NCBI RefSeq assembly: GCF_018343715.1
Contig: NZ_JAGYPL010000003.1
Span: forward strand, 565,784 to 629,783
Length of the DNA: 64,000 nt
DNA from: Bacillus sp. FJAT-49711
GTDB taxonomy: Bacteria > Bacillota > Bacilli > Bacillales > Bacillaceae_C
Direction of reading: 5' to 3'
Positions 51,608-60,857 of this stretch are shown here, in pieces. The notes beneath the pieces are model-generated. The model made no database searches and was not told where the DNA came from. It saw only the letters and a program-made list of their open reading frames with translations. The translations under genes were made by a program, and so were the position numbers. How positions within the stretch are numbered: position 1 is the first letter of the stretch; each line of letters begins with the position of its first letter.

Positions 51608-52177
51608 TTAAATCCCATATTTCAATAATATATGGAGAACAACAACATTATTAGAAGTATTTATATACGAATGTGCACTATTAGCAGAAAAACTAATAGA
51701 ATCATATTCATTTAGGGTGTATGACTCATTATTAACATTAATTGTAATCATCCCTGACATCACTGTAGCAAGCTCCGTCGTATTTTGGTGATGTTTTTCT
51801 GGAATGTATGAACTATTCGGTTGTAAATATGCCCTATACATTTCTATCTCGCTATTTGCATTTTGGAATATTGGTTCAATGACCCAATTCCCCTCATCTC
51901 CAGCAATTCTTAATCCACTCCCAGCGCGAGACAAGTTCACGCTTTTTTCCGTTGAAAATAATGCCATGAGTGGAATAGATAGACTTTTTGAGATTTTCCA
52001 TAACATGCCGATAGTTGGATTTGTTTCTCCACGTTCTATATTACCAAGTGTCAGCTTACTCACGCCCGATATTTCTGATAAATCTTCAAGACTTAATTGT
52101 TTTTCTTTCCGCAGCCTTTTAAGTACCGCTCCAACCTGTAGAACGACTTGTTTTGTATCATCTATTTCCATTTTCAT
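51608..52177 (-). CDS. XRE regulator with C-terminal cupin domain
   Basis: 189 residues from MKMEIDDTKQVVLQVGAVLK, with GGAGGG 6 nt before the ATG; a longer reading upstream lacks support. HTH at about residues 26-56 (LSLEDLSEISGVSKLTLGNI, ERGETNPTIGMLW), and a cupin at about 105-188 (SSYIPEKHHQNTTELATVMS, YTLNEYDSISFSANSAHSYI). Such proteins sense a small ligand in the cupin and repress neighbouring transport or catabolic genes, here most likely the MFS gene downstream. Confidence 0.85.
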   Translation of the reverse strand: MKMEIDDTKQVVLQVGAVLKRLRKEKQLSLEDLSEISGVSKLTLGNIERGETNPTIGMLWKISKSLSIPLMALFSTEKSVNLSRAGSGLRIAGDEGNWVIEPIFQNANSEIEMYRAYLQPNSSYIPEKHHQNTTELATVMSGMITINVNNESYTLNEYDSISFSANSAHSYINTSNNVVVLHILLKYGI

Positions 52178-52494
52178 TTTAACCCTCCATTTATAATCTA
52201 TTGGAAAGTACAAAACAATAACATATTTAAATTCCATATATTATACTATACAATTATAAACATTTAACATGATAAAATATATTATATCTAAAAAAACAAA
52301 AGGTAAACCGAAATCTTTTCTTAAGTGTATATTCAATGTGGAAAATATCTGGGTAAGAATAGGTAAAACCTTACAGGATAAGACTCGATGGATATAGGAT
52401 AGAGAAAAACGTTTGGAAAAATACTGAAAAAGGCCTTCAGATTGATGTAAATTAACTTTATTGCGAATTTATAACGCCAAGCAAATTTCACTCT

Positions 52495-52532
52495 AAAAAG
52501 TCGATTTTCTAATGTAAGAAAATCGACTTTTA
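52495..52532. terminator. Bidirectional terminator
   Basis: AAAAAGTCGATTTTCT and AGAAAATCGACTTTTA are perfect arms around AATGTA. It lies in the 461-bp gap between the XRE-cupin gene and proC, which otherwise shows no gene. Confidence 0.75.
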
Positions 52533-52594
52533 ACGCCCGATTCGAAGCCGATTCATCTCATGATTGAAATCACAAGTGTTCTCGGCTATATCAT

Positions 52595-52630
52595 AAAAAA
52601 GTCCTCCCATCGTCGGAATGGAAGGACTTT
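52595..52630 (-). terminator. Terminator after proC
   Basis: AAAGTCCTCCC and GGAAGGACTTT pair imperfectly; on the minus strand TTTTTTATG follows. It begins 8 nt past the proC stop. Confidence 0.75.
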
Positions 52631-52638
52631 ATGTTTGT

Positions 52639-53436
52639 TTATCCCTGCAACATTGCCTTTTTCCGGCATGCCTTAATTGCCTCAATCATTAAGTGATCCA
52701 AATGGTTTGTGTCTAATACCTCTAAACCAGCCGCTGTTGAACCGCCAGGAGTGGCTACTGCATCTGCAAGTTCAGCAGGGGAAACATTTGTTTTTAGCAT
52801 TTCTGCCGAACCGGCAATCATATTGGCTACTAGCTTTCTTGCTTGAGCTTCACTGACGCCTGACTCCAATGTTATTTTTTCGAGTGCTTCCGCTACCCGG
52901 TAGATAAATGCCGGGGCACTTGAAGTTACAGCGGTCAACTCATGTATTTGCCGCTCTGTCACTTTTTCAAATTCACCAATACCACAAATTAATCCCTTCA
53001 TCTTTTCTTGCAGTTCTTGGTTCACGTATTGACCGGGTGCATATAACGTCATTGATTTACCTAACATAGCCGCTGTATTTGGCATAACCCAAGCTACAGG
53101 CGTACCTTTAGGAAGGCGAGCTTCGAGATAAGTAGGATCAATTCCCGCCGCTACCGTAATGACTAATTGTCCATTAATGGTTTCAGATAATTTTGCAAGG
53201 ATATCCTCATGAGACTCTGGTGGCAGAGCAAGGATAATAATATCCATCTTGTGTATTTCTTGTGACCAGTGATTGGTAATTTCCACATCAAAGATTTCTT
53301 TTATATCACGTAGCCGCTGTTCATTTCCATTGTTGCCAACAAGAATGGCAAATTCATTTTTGTCTAGTCCCTTAATCAATGCTTTGGCCATCCGCCCTGC
53401 CCCGATAAATAATACATGTTTTTTATTGATACTCAT
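52639..53436 (-). CDS. proC: Pyrroline-5-carboxylate reductase
   Basis: 265 residues. Rossmann start HVLFIGAGRMAKALIKGLDK (GxGxMA, about residues 8-27), VAWVMPNTAAMLGKSM (the MPN segment, about 114-129), TAVTSSAPAFIYRVAEAL and the C-terminal signature ATPGGSTAAGLEVLD (about 229-243) are intact. It reduces 1-pyrroline-5-carboxylate to proline with NAD(P)H in the cytoplasm. Bacilli often have several proC paralogues; this one is transcribed alone. Confidence 0.92.
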   Translation of the reverse strand: MSINKKHVLFIGAGRMAKALIKGLDKNEFAILVGNNGNEQRLRDIKEIFDVEITNHWSQEIHKMDIIILALPPESHEDILAKLSETINGQLVITVAAGIDPTYLEARLPKGTPVAWVMPNTAAMLGKSMTLYAPGQYVNQELQEKMKGLICGIGEFEKVTERQIHELTAVTSSAPAFIYRVAEALEKITLESGVSEAQARKLVANMIAGSAEMLKTNVSPAELADAVATPGGSTAAGLEVLDTNHLDHLMIEAIKACRKKAMLQG

Positions 53437-53682
53437 TGTTATTCACCTTTTTCTGTGTTGTATATACTGTCTTCATAGGGATAGCTTGCCCGACTAAGGG
53501 TAGGTCACTCTAATTGATCAATAACAAATAATAGCCACTTCCAACTGATTATTTCTTTGATGATTTTATTTAACAACATCAATGCATATAAAAACAGCTG
53601 CAAGTCTGCCAAAAAATAATACCTAGTAAATCTTCCACCCCCGGAGCATTTAACTCCTTACGAACATTGAAGATAGACTTCC

Positions 53683-54429
53683 TTACTTTGTCGCTAGAAT
53701 TGTAAATTCCCAAGGAATATTTTCATCATTCCAACCACGATGTTCATCAAATTTGTTTAGTTTAAAACCAGACTTAATCACTGAGTTGATTATTTCACTA
53801 AGTGTATACGACCTTATTGATACATCTGGAAAGTCTTTTTGTTCTAATTCATCGAAAAAATGTTTATAAGCCAAGTCCCCGTTATGTAACTCTCCATCAA
53901 AATAATTAGGGATTATATTTAATTCAGAACCTATACACCTTCTTAATGGATGAAAATCACTAAGAATCATTTGGCCATCATTCTTTAAAATTGAAAAAAG
54001 AATTTCCATAAATTTGTCTATGTCATTAAAATAGTGTAGTATCCCACCTTCAAGATAAAGAATATCAAAGTAATCTAAATATGTATTTAAGTTGATATCA
54101 TAAATATCACAAACAATATAATCAATCGATGTATTTGCACACTTAGCTAATTCCAAAGCGTACCTTTTATTTTCCTCCGATATATCAAAAACTGTTACAT
54201 CTGCACCTAATAATGCTAAAGGAACAGCTTTTCTTCCATTTGATCCGCAAAGATTAGCAATCTTTATTCCTTCAGTTTTATCAAAATACTGCTTATGTTT
54301 TTTTAAGCTCGCTTTTGGATTTTTTAATATTTTCTTAGCGTTATCCATTGGAGAACCATCTCTTCTATTCCAAAATTCATAAGCACGATATTCCCAGGCT
54401 TTCTTATTAGTAATACTTTGTTGATTCAT
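53683..54429 (-). CDS. Class I SAM-dependent methyltransferase
   Basis: 248 residues. Motif I is IKIANLCGSNGRKAVPLALL (about residues 54-73), where GSNGR replaces the usual GxGxG, followed by ADVTVFDISEENKRYALELA (about 75-94) and motif IV LDYFDILYLEGGILHYF (about 117-133). It has the form of small-molecule methyltransferases of the Methyltransf_25/UbiE group. The substrate is unknown. It is 78 nt downstream of the NUDIX gene on the same strand. Confidence 0.8.
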   Translation of the reverse strand: MNQQSITNKKAWEYRAYEFWNRRDGSPMDNAKKILKNPKASLKKHKQYFDKTEGIKIANLCGSNGRKAVPLALLGADVTVFDISEENKRYALELAKCANTSIDYIVCDIYDINLNTYLDYFDILYLEGGILHYFNDIDKFMEILFSILKNDGQMILSDFHPLRRCIGSELNIIPNYFDGELHNGDLAYKHFFDELEQKDFPDVSIRSYTLSEIINSVIKSGFKLNKFDEHRGWNDENIPWEFTILATK

Positions 54430-54507
54430 TTTAACCTCTCCTTCATTTAAAAAATATTTATCTATTTAAACTGCCTCTTAAGTACAAGTATCTTCAACAT
54501 TCCATAA

Positions 54508-55014
54508 TTAGGTTTTTAGTATTTTACTGTTTTCTTCATCCATTATCTTGAATGAAAAGTCTACAAGCCTGTTTTTTAACAATGTAAAATGGAAAGCATA
54601 TGGATTATCTTCATATAAAACAAAAGGAAGATATCTTGGTATTGCTTCTCCTAAACCAAAATTATCTTTTGATAACACCCAGTCTATACTTTTCCAGTCT
54701 AATATCCCCTCCTCTGTTTTTATCGGAGTTGTATAAATAAAATCATAGGGAATTTCTACAAGATAAATATAGAATCCTCCAGCATCATTGTTATCTACTG
54801 TCCAAGTGACTTGTCCTTTATATATAATTTGGAGATCCCTAATATCTATGGAAGTTTCTTCCCAAATTTCTCGAATTACACATTCCAATGGAGTTTCATT
54901 ACCTTCTATTTTTCCTCCAGCTCCATTCCATAACCCTTTAGCTGGAGATGAGTCTCGATTTAGCAAAAGTAGTTCATTATTCCTCTTAATAATACATAGC
55001 GTCATACCTAGCAT
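54508..55014 (-). CDS. NUDIX hydrolase (MutT/8-oxo-dGTP diphosphatase-like)
   Basis: 168 residues from MLGMTLCIIKRNNELLLLNR; an ATG five codons upstream sits too close to its GGGGGA. The Nudix box is at about residues 33-55 (GGKIEGNETPLECVIREIWE then ETSI). The opening MTLCIIKRNNELLLLNRDSS and GLWNGAGGKIE match the YtkD/MTH1-like group. It may sanitise oxidised nucleotides. It is followed by the methyltransferase gene. Confidence 0.83.
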   Translation of the reverse strand: MLGMTLCIIKRNNELLLLNRDSSPAKGLWNGAGGKIEGNETPLECVIREIWEETSIDIRDLQIIYKGQVTWTVDNNDAGGFYIYLVEIPYDFIYTTPIKTEEGILDWKSIDWVLSKDNFGLGEAIPRYLPFVLYEDNPYAFHFTLLKNRLVDFSFKIMDEENSKILKT

Positions 55015-55167
55015 AATAAAAACCACCATTCCCCCTAAAAATTTTGTTACTCGAACTTAATCGTCGTTATTTTCCATCAACTAATCTGTCGGTTAGATTT
55101 ATAACTTCAACAAAAAGAACGTCAATCCTGCTTGGATTAACGCACTCGCTTAACTTAACATAATTGT

Positions 55168-55803
55168 TCAAAATTCACTAGGCAACTTTATTTTAGAATA
55201 AAAATAAGATAAATTTTGTGAAGAAAGTGCTTTTTCTATTAACCCTTCATCATATCCATTTTTAATTATTGTATCTAAAATTGAGTCAACTCTATCCTGC
55301 CTTTTTCTTCTTAAATTTGATTCCAATTGTATCTCTAAAGGAATAGTGGGTATAGTATACTCTCCGAATCTCACGTTTTTAAAGTGACTCCATATGTACT
55401 GTCCACCCTCCCATATCCCATCACCTGTTAAAGAGTCGGGAATTCCAGCTGAATCAGATATATGTACCACTTCTACATTAAATCCGTTCATATTCCACCT
55501 TCCTTTTGTCCAAGTAAAACCCGATGGGAATGTTTGATTAAATATAGGCTCTTCTTTGGAAGATAACCAATCATTAACATGGCGATTTTCACTTTTGCTA
55601 GGGAGGGAAAACTCATTTAATAGTTCAGCAAATTGAGAGACACTTTCTTTATTTTTAACATAAATATCAACATCACCTGGTTCCATTTTACAACCATGCA
55701 GAACAGAACCAACTGAACCTACTAAAATCCAATCTATTTTTTTATTTGACTGGAAATAAACCTCACATACTTTAGATAATGCACTTTTCCAAGTATTTTC
55801 CAT
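55168..55803 (-). CDS. Nucleotidyltransferase-fold protein
   Basis: 211 residues. The motif DWILVGSVGSVLHGCKMEPG followed by DVDIYVKNK (GSxxS...DxD, about residues 19-50) is the catalytic core of the DNA polymerase-beta/nucleotidyltransferase superfamily, and a helical C-terminal part follows (IQLESNLRRKRQDRVDSILD). It resembles the aminoglycoside adenylyltransferase-like or MNT domains that move an NMP to a protein or drug. The substrate is unknown. Co-directional with the NUDIX and methyltransferase genes. Confidence 0.75.
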   Translation of the reverse strand: MENTWKSALSKVCEVYFQSNKKIDWILVGSVGSVLHGCKMEPGDVDIYVKNKESVSQFAELLNEFSLPSKSENRHVNDWLSSKEEPIFNQTFPSGFTWTKGRWNMNGFNVEVVHISDSAGIPDSLTGDGIWEGGQYIWSHFKNVRFGEYTIPTIPLEIQLESNLRRKRQDRVDSILDTIIKNGYDEGLIEKALSSQNLSYFYSKIKLPSEF

Positions 55804-56147
55804 TTACCTCACCTCAATGGATAGTAATTCAAAAAAGAATAAAGGTTCCCACTTAATTTAACGATACTGCACTTTCAGTACAATAAGAAAAAAGTAGCCA
55901 TCAAGCAGCTCAACGATCTCCAAGTAGCACCGGCAGGACTTTACTTGGAGATGAGTGTAACCAGTTCTAAGCCTACAAGTATATCTTAAATCAATTCGAT
56001 TAGATTCCAATTTTGCTAATCGTAAGAATCTGCCGCGCAAACATGGAATATTGCTATACAAAATACACAATGATTGAAGAAATTGAGAGAATAATGCCAT
56101 ACAACTACGATAGGTTTAAGTCTTCTCAAGCCGTGAAAGTCCTTACT

Positions 56148-56660
56148 TCAGGCCTTAGTTACTCTTTGTTTAATGAAGTTAATTTGTCCTCTATGATTAA
56201 TTTCATCTTCAAAAACATGAAACCACTTAAAAAAACGGTTGAATGGAGTACCTTGATAATATTCATCGACAGCGTATAACCACTCATCATCAACATCCTT
56301 AAATCGACGGAGAGTATTTGTTCTTACTGCATTTAACTTGTCGATATAATAAATCAACTTATTTCCTCTTATTCTATCTCGTCCTTCTTGACCTAGTCGA
56401 AGTGCTGGCCCCCATTGCTCCATTTCCTGTTCGTTCATTTCCCTTTCCTCAAACGTGTTAATAAAATAGGCATATTCAATCGCAGCAATGTGGAGTAATA
56501 ATGCCCCAATTGAATTACTCTTTGAATCAATTAATGTATCCAACTCTCTTTCTGTTAAACCCTCTACACTGCTAAGCGTTATATTACGAGTGTAATTCAT
56601 CATACAAATCAGATAACTAACCTGCTCTGTATAACTATCATCAATTTTAGTAATAATCAT
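56148..56660 (-). CDS. DinB family protein
   Basis: 170 residues from MIITKIDDSYTEQVSYLICM, with AAAAAGGAGG eight bases before the ATG; a longer reading upstream lacks a site. Four-helix bundle with metal His residues in ALLLHIAAIEYAYFI (about residue 57) and EDEINHRGQINFIKQR (about 151-166). The first half (MMNYTRNITLSSVEGLTERE) matches the DUF664/DinB-2 subgroup. It could be a thiol S-transferase or a stress protein. Confidence 0.8.
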   Translation of the reverse strand: MIITKIDDSYTEQVSYLICMMNYTRNITLSSVEGLTERELDTLIDSKSNSIGALLLHIAAIEYAYFINTFEEREMNEQEMEQWGPALRLGQEGRDRIRGNKLIYYIDKLNAVRTNTLRRFKDVDDEWLYAVDEYYQGTPFNRFFKWFHVFEDEINHRGQINFIKQRVTKA

Positions 56661-56838
56661 ATCAACATCCTCCTTTTTACCTTGTGATTGCGTATTCTCT
56701 TTCATAATCATTCGTTAACCTTCCAATAAATTCCTTCTTTTACTGAATTGAAGCTGTCTATGTTTCTGTATTTTTGCAAGGGCTATTTGTTTCCTATTAT
56801 TTCTGACCAAAAGAAATAACTAGGAGAAAAGATTAAAA

Positions 56839-56982
56839 ATGCAACAATTTTGGGATGTAGTTAAAGACTGAATAGAACCTGGAAATCCTGCTGAGTTATG
56901 GTGTGGAAAAGAAGCTGAGAGGCCTTAATGGGAAAGGGATAGGGGGCATATTAAACAAAAAAATATCAGAAACCAAAACTAA
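56839..56982 (+). pseudogene. Small broken gene with two in-frame stops
   Basis: 48 codons from ATG after TAGGAGAAAAG: MQQFWDVVKD, TGA, IEPGNPAELWCGKEAERP, TAA, WERDRGHIKQKNIRNQN, stop. The order of residues is clearly protein-like, and the TGA replaces what was probably Trp. The RDRGHI ending recalls the GH-type nuclease cores of polymorphic toxins, but the match is too short to name. It lies between DinB and the zinc-ribbon gene. Confidence 0.5.
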
Positions 56983-57043
56983 TCAAACGTTTGATTAATA
57001 AAAAAACGAGAAAGACGTACCATTTGTACGCATCCCGATTCTT
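56976..57043. repeat. Dispersed 75-bp element, copy 2
   Basis: Contains the perfect 18-bp palindrome TAATCAAACGTTTGATTA (56980-56997) and the trailing CCATTTGTACGCATCCCGAT, homologous to 43915-43990. A degenerate third palindrome TAATCAAATGTTTGATTG lies at 15325-15342. Confidence 0.55.
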
Positions 57044-57139
57044 TGGGAGACAATTGTCTCTTCCACATCTTCTTCGTTCTTTTCTCCCCTTTTTCCGTTT
57101 CAGGTGTATACTATAATGGCAGAAAAGAGTTACTCGTTA

Positions 57140-57688
57140 TTATCTAACTTTCTTCATCTTTACAGACCATTCCTTGAATGAAAGTCTGCTATGATCCAGA
57201 ATATTGTTTTGATCCCCAATCAAAACAATTTGTTCTTTTTTTTCTGAATCCCATACTGCTACAAATGATTTGTTCGGGTCATAAAATGGGTCTCTTAACT
57301 CTTCCTGAAATTCGGCAATTTTATCCGAAGTAATCGGTTTGTTAAAAGTACCAAATTCTTTAGAGCCGTCTCTCCGAGCAAGTTCGTAACAGCCGTATCC
57401 CTGGTAAGTTACCTCTTCTAATAGATAATTGCCGTTTTCATCCTTTATAGGGGTTCCATTCTCCTCCAATCCCTCAATTATTAAGTAATTAGCATCACCA
57501 ATTTCAACCTCTTTGGGAATATCTTTTATAGAGGGAGACTCATTCTTATCTCTAATTATTGTAACTCCATGAAAATATCCACATCTGAAGCATTGTTCAT
57601 CTCTCTCAACAACAATCTTGGGGTTATAATTAACCATCATAACGCCACTACAATCTGGACATTCTTGATGTTCCGAAACTCTTTCCAT
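57140..57688 (-). CDS. Uncharacterised zinc-ribbon protein
   Basis: 182 residues from MERVSEHQECPDCSGVMMVN, with AAAGGATG seven bases before the ATG. Two Cys pairs, CPDC (about residues 10-13) and CFRC (about 33-36), form a zinc ribbon. The remainder is acidic, with DPNKSFVAVWDSEKKEQIVL (about residues 139-158) and no known motif. The family is not recognised. It stands among decayed genes, and its place near remnants of possible toxin cassettes makes an accessory role plausible. Confidence 0.65.
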   Translation of the reverse strand: MERVSEHQECPDCSGVMMVNYNPKIVVERDEQCFRCGYFHGVTIIRDKNESPSIKDIPKEVEIGDANYLIIEGLEENGTPIKDENGNYLLEEVTYQGYGCYELARRDGSKEFGTFNKPITSDKIAEFQEELRDPFYDPNKSFVAVWDSEKKEQIVLIGDQNNILDHSRLSFKEWSVKMKKVR

Positions 57689-57967
57689 ACTATGACATCC
57701 TTTCTTATTTAAATCATGACACATCTAGTTTTATAGCGCAATTTTACTAGAGATCATAGTGCTATTTAAAGAATCCACTATTAAAAAGATACTCGATTTG
57801 TTAAAAATTTCATCTTTGATAATTGCTTTTTATCTCTTTTGAACGCCAAGAAAAAAGGAGAATCACTAATGGATCCAGCCTCGAGATTTGATTGATTTTA
57901 CGATAGAGAAACCGATTAAGTACATATAGGACTGTGTAATTTTTTAATAAAGATTGATCATTTTTTA

Positions 57968-58179
57968 CTATTGATCTGCAACATACGCGCCCGTCATAGA
58001 AGCTAATGAAAGCGAGTTATTATTTTCGGTCAAATCTTTCATATATGAATTTAAATGTTTTTCATTATTCCATTTATCAATCAAGGTTCATTTGAAAATA
58101 CATCTAAAAATAGTTTTTTCATTTCCTTTAAAGCGTCCGAGATTGAAGACTGTTGTAAGACGCCAACCTTTATAAAGAA
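57968..58179 (-). pseudogene. Frameshifted small gene remnant A1
   Basis: Minus-strand frame reads VLQQSSISDALKEMKKLFLD then VFSNEP, stops, and continues after a one-base shift as LIDKWNNEKHLNSYMKDLTE, NNNSLSLASMTGAYVADQ, stop. No start is seen. The nucleotide sequence of the last codons and 3' flank (GGGCGCG...AAATGATCAA) is repeated near 61860-61905 (remnant A2). Family not recognised. Confidence 0.5.
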
Positions 58180-58422
58180 TACGATCTAGACTCTAATGGC
58201 ACAACAATGGATGATTCGCAATTTATACATTACTCACCACTTAAAACTGGCGGAAATATTCTTACTAAATTTGATGCAGTTGTGTAAGGGCTTATAGAGT
58301 GTGAAAAACAACAGAATAAAAAAGGAGAATGGAGAGAGGATGCTGAAACTCTTATTGAACAAGGGATTGAGGAGATATTGGACAAAAAGAAAAGGGACTT
58401 AGTCCTACTGGACCCGCCCTGA
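58159..58422 (+). pseudogene. Small gene remnant B1 with internal stop
   Basis: One plus-strand frame of 88 codons reads DANLYKEYDLDSNGTTMDDS, QFIHYSPLKTGGNILTKFDA, then TAA at 58285, and goes on GLIECEKQQNKKGEWREDAE, TLIEQGIEEILDKKKRDL to TGA. There is no start codon. Its C-terminal part is repeated at 61518-61607. It overlaps remnant A1 at its 5' end. The family is not recognised with certainty; similar sequences may belong to B. cereus-type secreted lipase-like proteins. Confidence 0.55.
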
Positions 58423-58664
58423 ATTTATATTGATTTTTAATTAAAAAACAATAGGTTAAATAATAGACTTCTTTACCATTTGGATACCAACTATTTAGCA
58501 GTGTGTACCGACTTTTTTGCATGGGGAACTGCTTATAATAGAAAAAAAATAAAGAAGTAAAGATACCACACCACACTAAATACGATTTTTTATCCCATTA
58601 CATTTGAAAATACTGGTACAATTCCTATTTAATGTTGTACCTATTTACATAAATGTTTTTAAAA

Positions 58665-60857
58665 TTAATACTCTAAAGCCAAATCAGTATCTCTTTTATT
58701 TTTGAAATTCAAGAAATAGAATAACAATAAATTAAAAATGATAATGCAACCTATTAGTACAGCGATACTCAAGATAAAGGCATCACTTCCAATAGAAGAA
58801 GTCATTGCTTCTCTTAAACCATAGATTACATATGTCATTGGCATATAAGGATTTATTGCATTAAAGAAATTATTTTGTAAGGCTGCTGGGAACATTCCAC
58901 CACTTGAAGCAAGTTGTAATACAAGGAGAATCATTGCGATAAATCTTCCCGGATTTCCTAATGGAATCACCAATAACATCATGAAAAACATATACGTTAC
59001 TGAACCTAATATGGATATTAAAATAAATTGGCCCAGATTCTCTACTTCTAATCCCATTCCAAGTATAACGATAGCATCAAGTATTAATGCTCCTCCAACT
59101 GCTGGAACTAATCCCAGTGAAAACTTACTGAACCACCAAGCTAAACCAGATGTTGGTCTTGTAGCTGTTTCACTCAACGGGAATATTAAATTAAATGCCA
59201 AAGCACCAATATATAGTCCTAGTGAAATAAACATAGGTGCCAGTGCGTGTCCGTAATTTGGAACTTCGTTGGTCTTTGCTTCTTTAAGCGAGATTGGTGA
59301 TGCAAGCATGTCATAGTTTGCATCTGTTGTATTGATGCTTGCTACTGTTTCTGCACCTTCAGAAAGTTTATTGGATAACTCATTTGTACCATCTTTCAGT
59401 GTTACAATCCCTTCACCTAGTTGAGCTGAACCTTCAGCTAGTTGTCCCGCTCCCTCATTTAGCCGGGTGGCACCTTCTGAAAGTTGTGAGACTCCTTTTT
59501 CTAAATCTGGTAATTGGCTTGAAAGTGTCTCGGTTCCTTGTACAAGTGTGGCTGACCCCTCTTTCAAGTCTTGTGATTTTGAATTAATCTGATTAATTGC
59601 ACCTACTAATTGTGGCATTTGTTTGTTTAAATTTGCAGTGGCTGTCGTTAATTCTTTACTTCCACCTACCGCATTATCCATTCCACTAGCAAGCTGTGAT
59701 GAACCTTGAATCAGTCCTTTTTCACCTGCCAATGCTTGACTAATATTTGTATAACCATCTATAGCCCCTATAGCTTTAGGTTGCACCTGGTTTACCGCCT
59801 CGTTAAGTGCGTTAACTTGTGCTACCAACTCTGGAGGTGCCCCAGATTGACTAACGGCTTTTTGCAATTGATTTACAGCTTGCTGTACACCTGTTAATCC
59901 TTGAGTAAGCTGATTGATTTCATCTTTAGATGGCAATTGCTCATTCATTTTTACTAAACCACTATTTAGGTTATGACTACCTGTGGCTAAGTTATTTAAC
60001 GCACCATTTAACGTTTCTTGACCAGTAGCAAGTTTTGGAACCCCATTTTGCTTGTCTGTTAAAAGTGTTGTTTTTTCTTTTAATTGACTAATTCCGTTCG
60101 TATATTGGGTAATTCCTTCGTTTAAACGGGTTGCCCCTGAGTGAAGTGAATTTGCACCCTTGATGAAGTTTCCCACGCCAACTTGTATGGCATCAGCACC
60201 ATTTTTAAACGTTAAAGTGCTTGAAGCAAGTTTGTTTAGATTTTCTGTTATCTTAACATTGCCATCAATTAGCTGGCCGGCTCCATCATTTATTTCAGAA
60301 GCTCCTTCCGCAGCATCAGCAAATCCTTCACCAATTTCATTTACCTGTGTAAAGATGGCTCTTGTATATTCTTTGGTTACACTATTTGAAATTTCTTGAT
60401 TGATACGATTCATTGCTTGTTCACTTATCGTTACACTGAAAAAGTTTCGCCCAGGATTGACTTCATAAGTTAGATTCACTTTTTCTGGGTTATCTTCTAG
60501 TACCGTCGAAGCTCCTTTCGAGAAGTTTTCTGGTATCGTGATAACCATATAATAATCGCCATTACTAAAACCCTCTTTAGCTTCATCTTGATTAACAAAA
60601 TGCCAATCCAAATCATCATTTTTCTTTAAATTATCTACCAATTCATCCCCAATACGTAATGTCTTTCCTTCCATTTCAGATGGTTCATCAAGATTAACGA
60701 CCGCTACTGGTAAATTGGATGTGCTACCAAAAGGATCCCAATAAGCACTAAGAATAATGCCTGAATAAATTATCGGAACGAACGGTATGACAAGCATCAT
60801 AAGTATTAACATTTTATTGTTTAATACTTTCTTCCATTCAGCTTTAAACATGTTCAT
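58665..60857 (-). CDS. YhgE/Pip family membrane protein
   Basis: 730 residues. An N-terminal membrane helix (MLILMMLVIPFVPIIYSGII, about residues 15-34) is followed by an extracellular domain to about 190, a long region of LxxGxxxLxxG repeats (about 190-500; for example LNEGAGQLAEGSAQLGEG) and five C-terminal helices (from about 545). This is the architecture of YhgE and the phage infection protein Pip, related to ABC-2 permeases and the T7SS component EsaA/YueB. Family members act in cell-surface processes and as phage receptors. Its start overlaps the rrf2-type stop by 4 nt, so the two genes are coupled. Confidence 0.87.
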   Translation of the reverse strand: MNMFKAEWKKVLNNKMLILMMLVIPFVPIIYSGIILSAYWDPFGSTSNLPVAVVNLDEPSEMEGKTLRIGDELVDNLKKNDDLDWHFVNQDEAKEGFSNGDYYMVITIPENFSKGASTVLEDNPEKVNLTYEVNPGRNFFSVTISEQAMNRINQEISNSVTKEYTRAIFTQVNEIGEGFADAAEGASEINDGAGQLIDGNVKITENLNKLASSTLTFKNGADAIQVGVGNFIKGANSLHSGATRLNEGITQYTNGISQLKEKTTLLTDKQNGVPKLATGQETLNGALNNLATGSHNLNSGLVKMNEQLPSKDEINQLTQGLTGVQQAVNQLQKAVSQSGAPPELVAQVNALNEAVNQVQPKAIGAIDGYTNISQALAGEKGLIQGSSQLASGMDNAVGGSKELTTATANLNKQMPQLVGAINQINSKSQDLKEGSATLVQGTETLSSQLPDLEKGVSQLSEGATRLNEGAGQLAEGSAQLGEGIVTLKDGTNELSNKLSEGAETVASINTTDANYDMLASPISLKEAKTNEVPNYGHALAPMFISLGLYIGALAFNLIFPLSETATRPTSGLAWWFSKFSLGLVPAVGGALILDAIVILGMGLEVENLGQFILISILGSVTYMFFMMLLVIPLGNPGRFIAMILLVLQLASSGGMFPAALQNNFFNAINPYMPMTYVIYGLREAMTSSIGSDAFILSIAVLIGCIIIFNLLLFYFLNFKNKRDTDLALEY

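Noticed and set aside
55845-56000. Plus-strand frame containing KKVAIKQLNDLQVAPAGLYL
   Set aside because: Protein-like but no start, no family; the opposite strand is also open for 80 codons, so coding strand cannot be decided.
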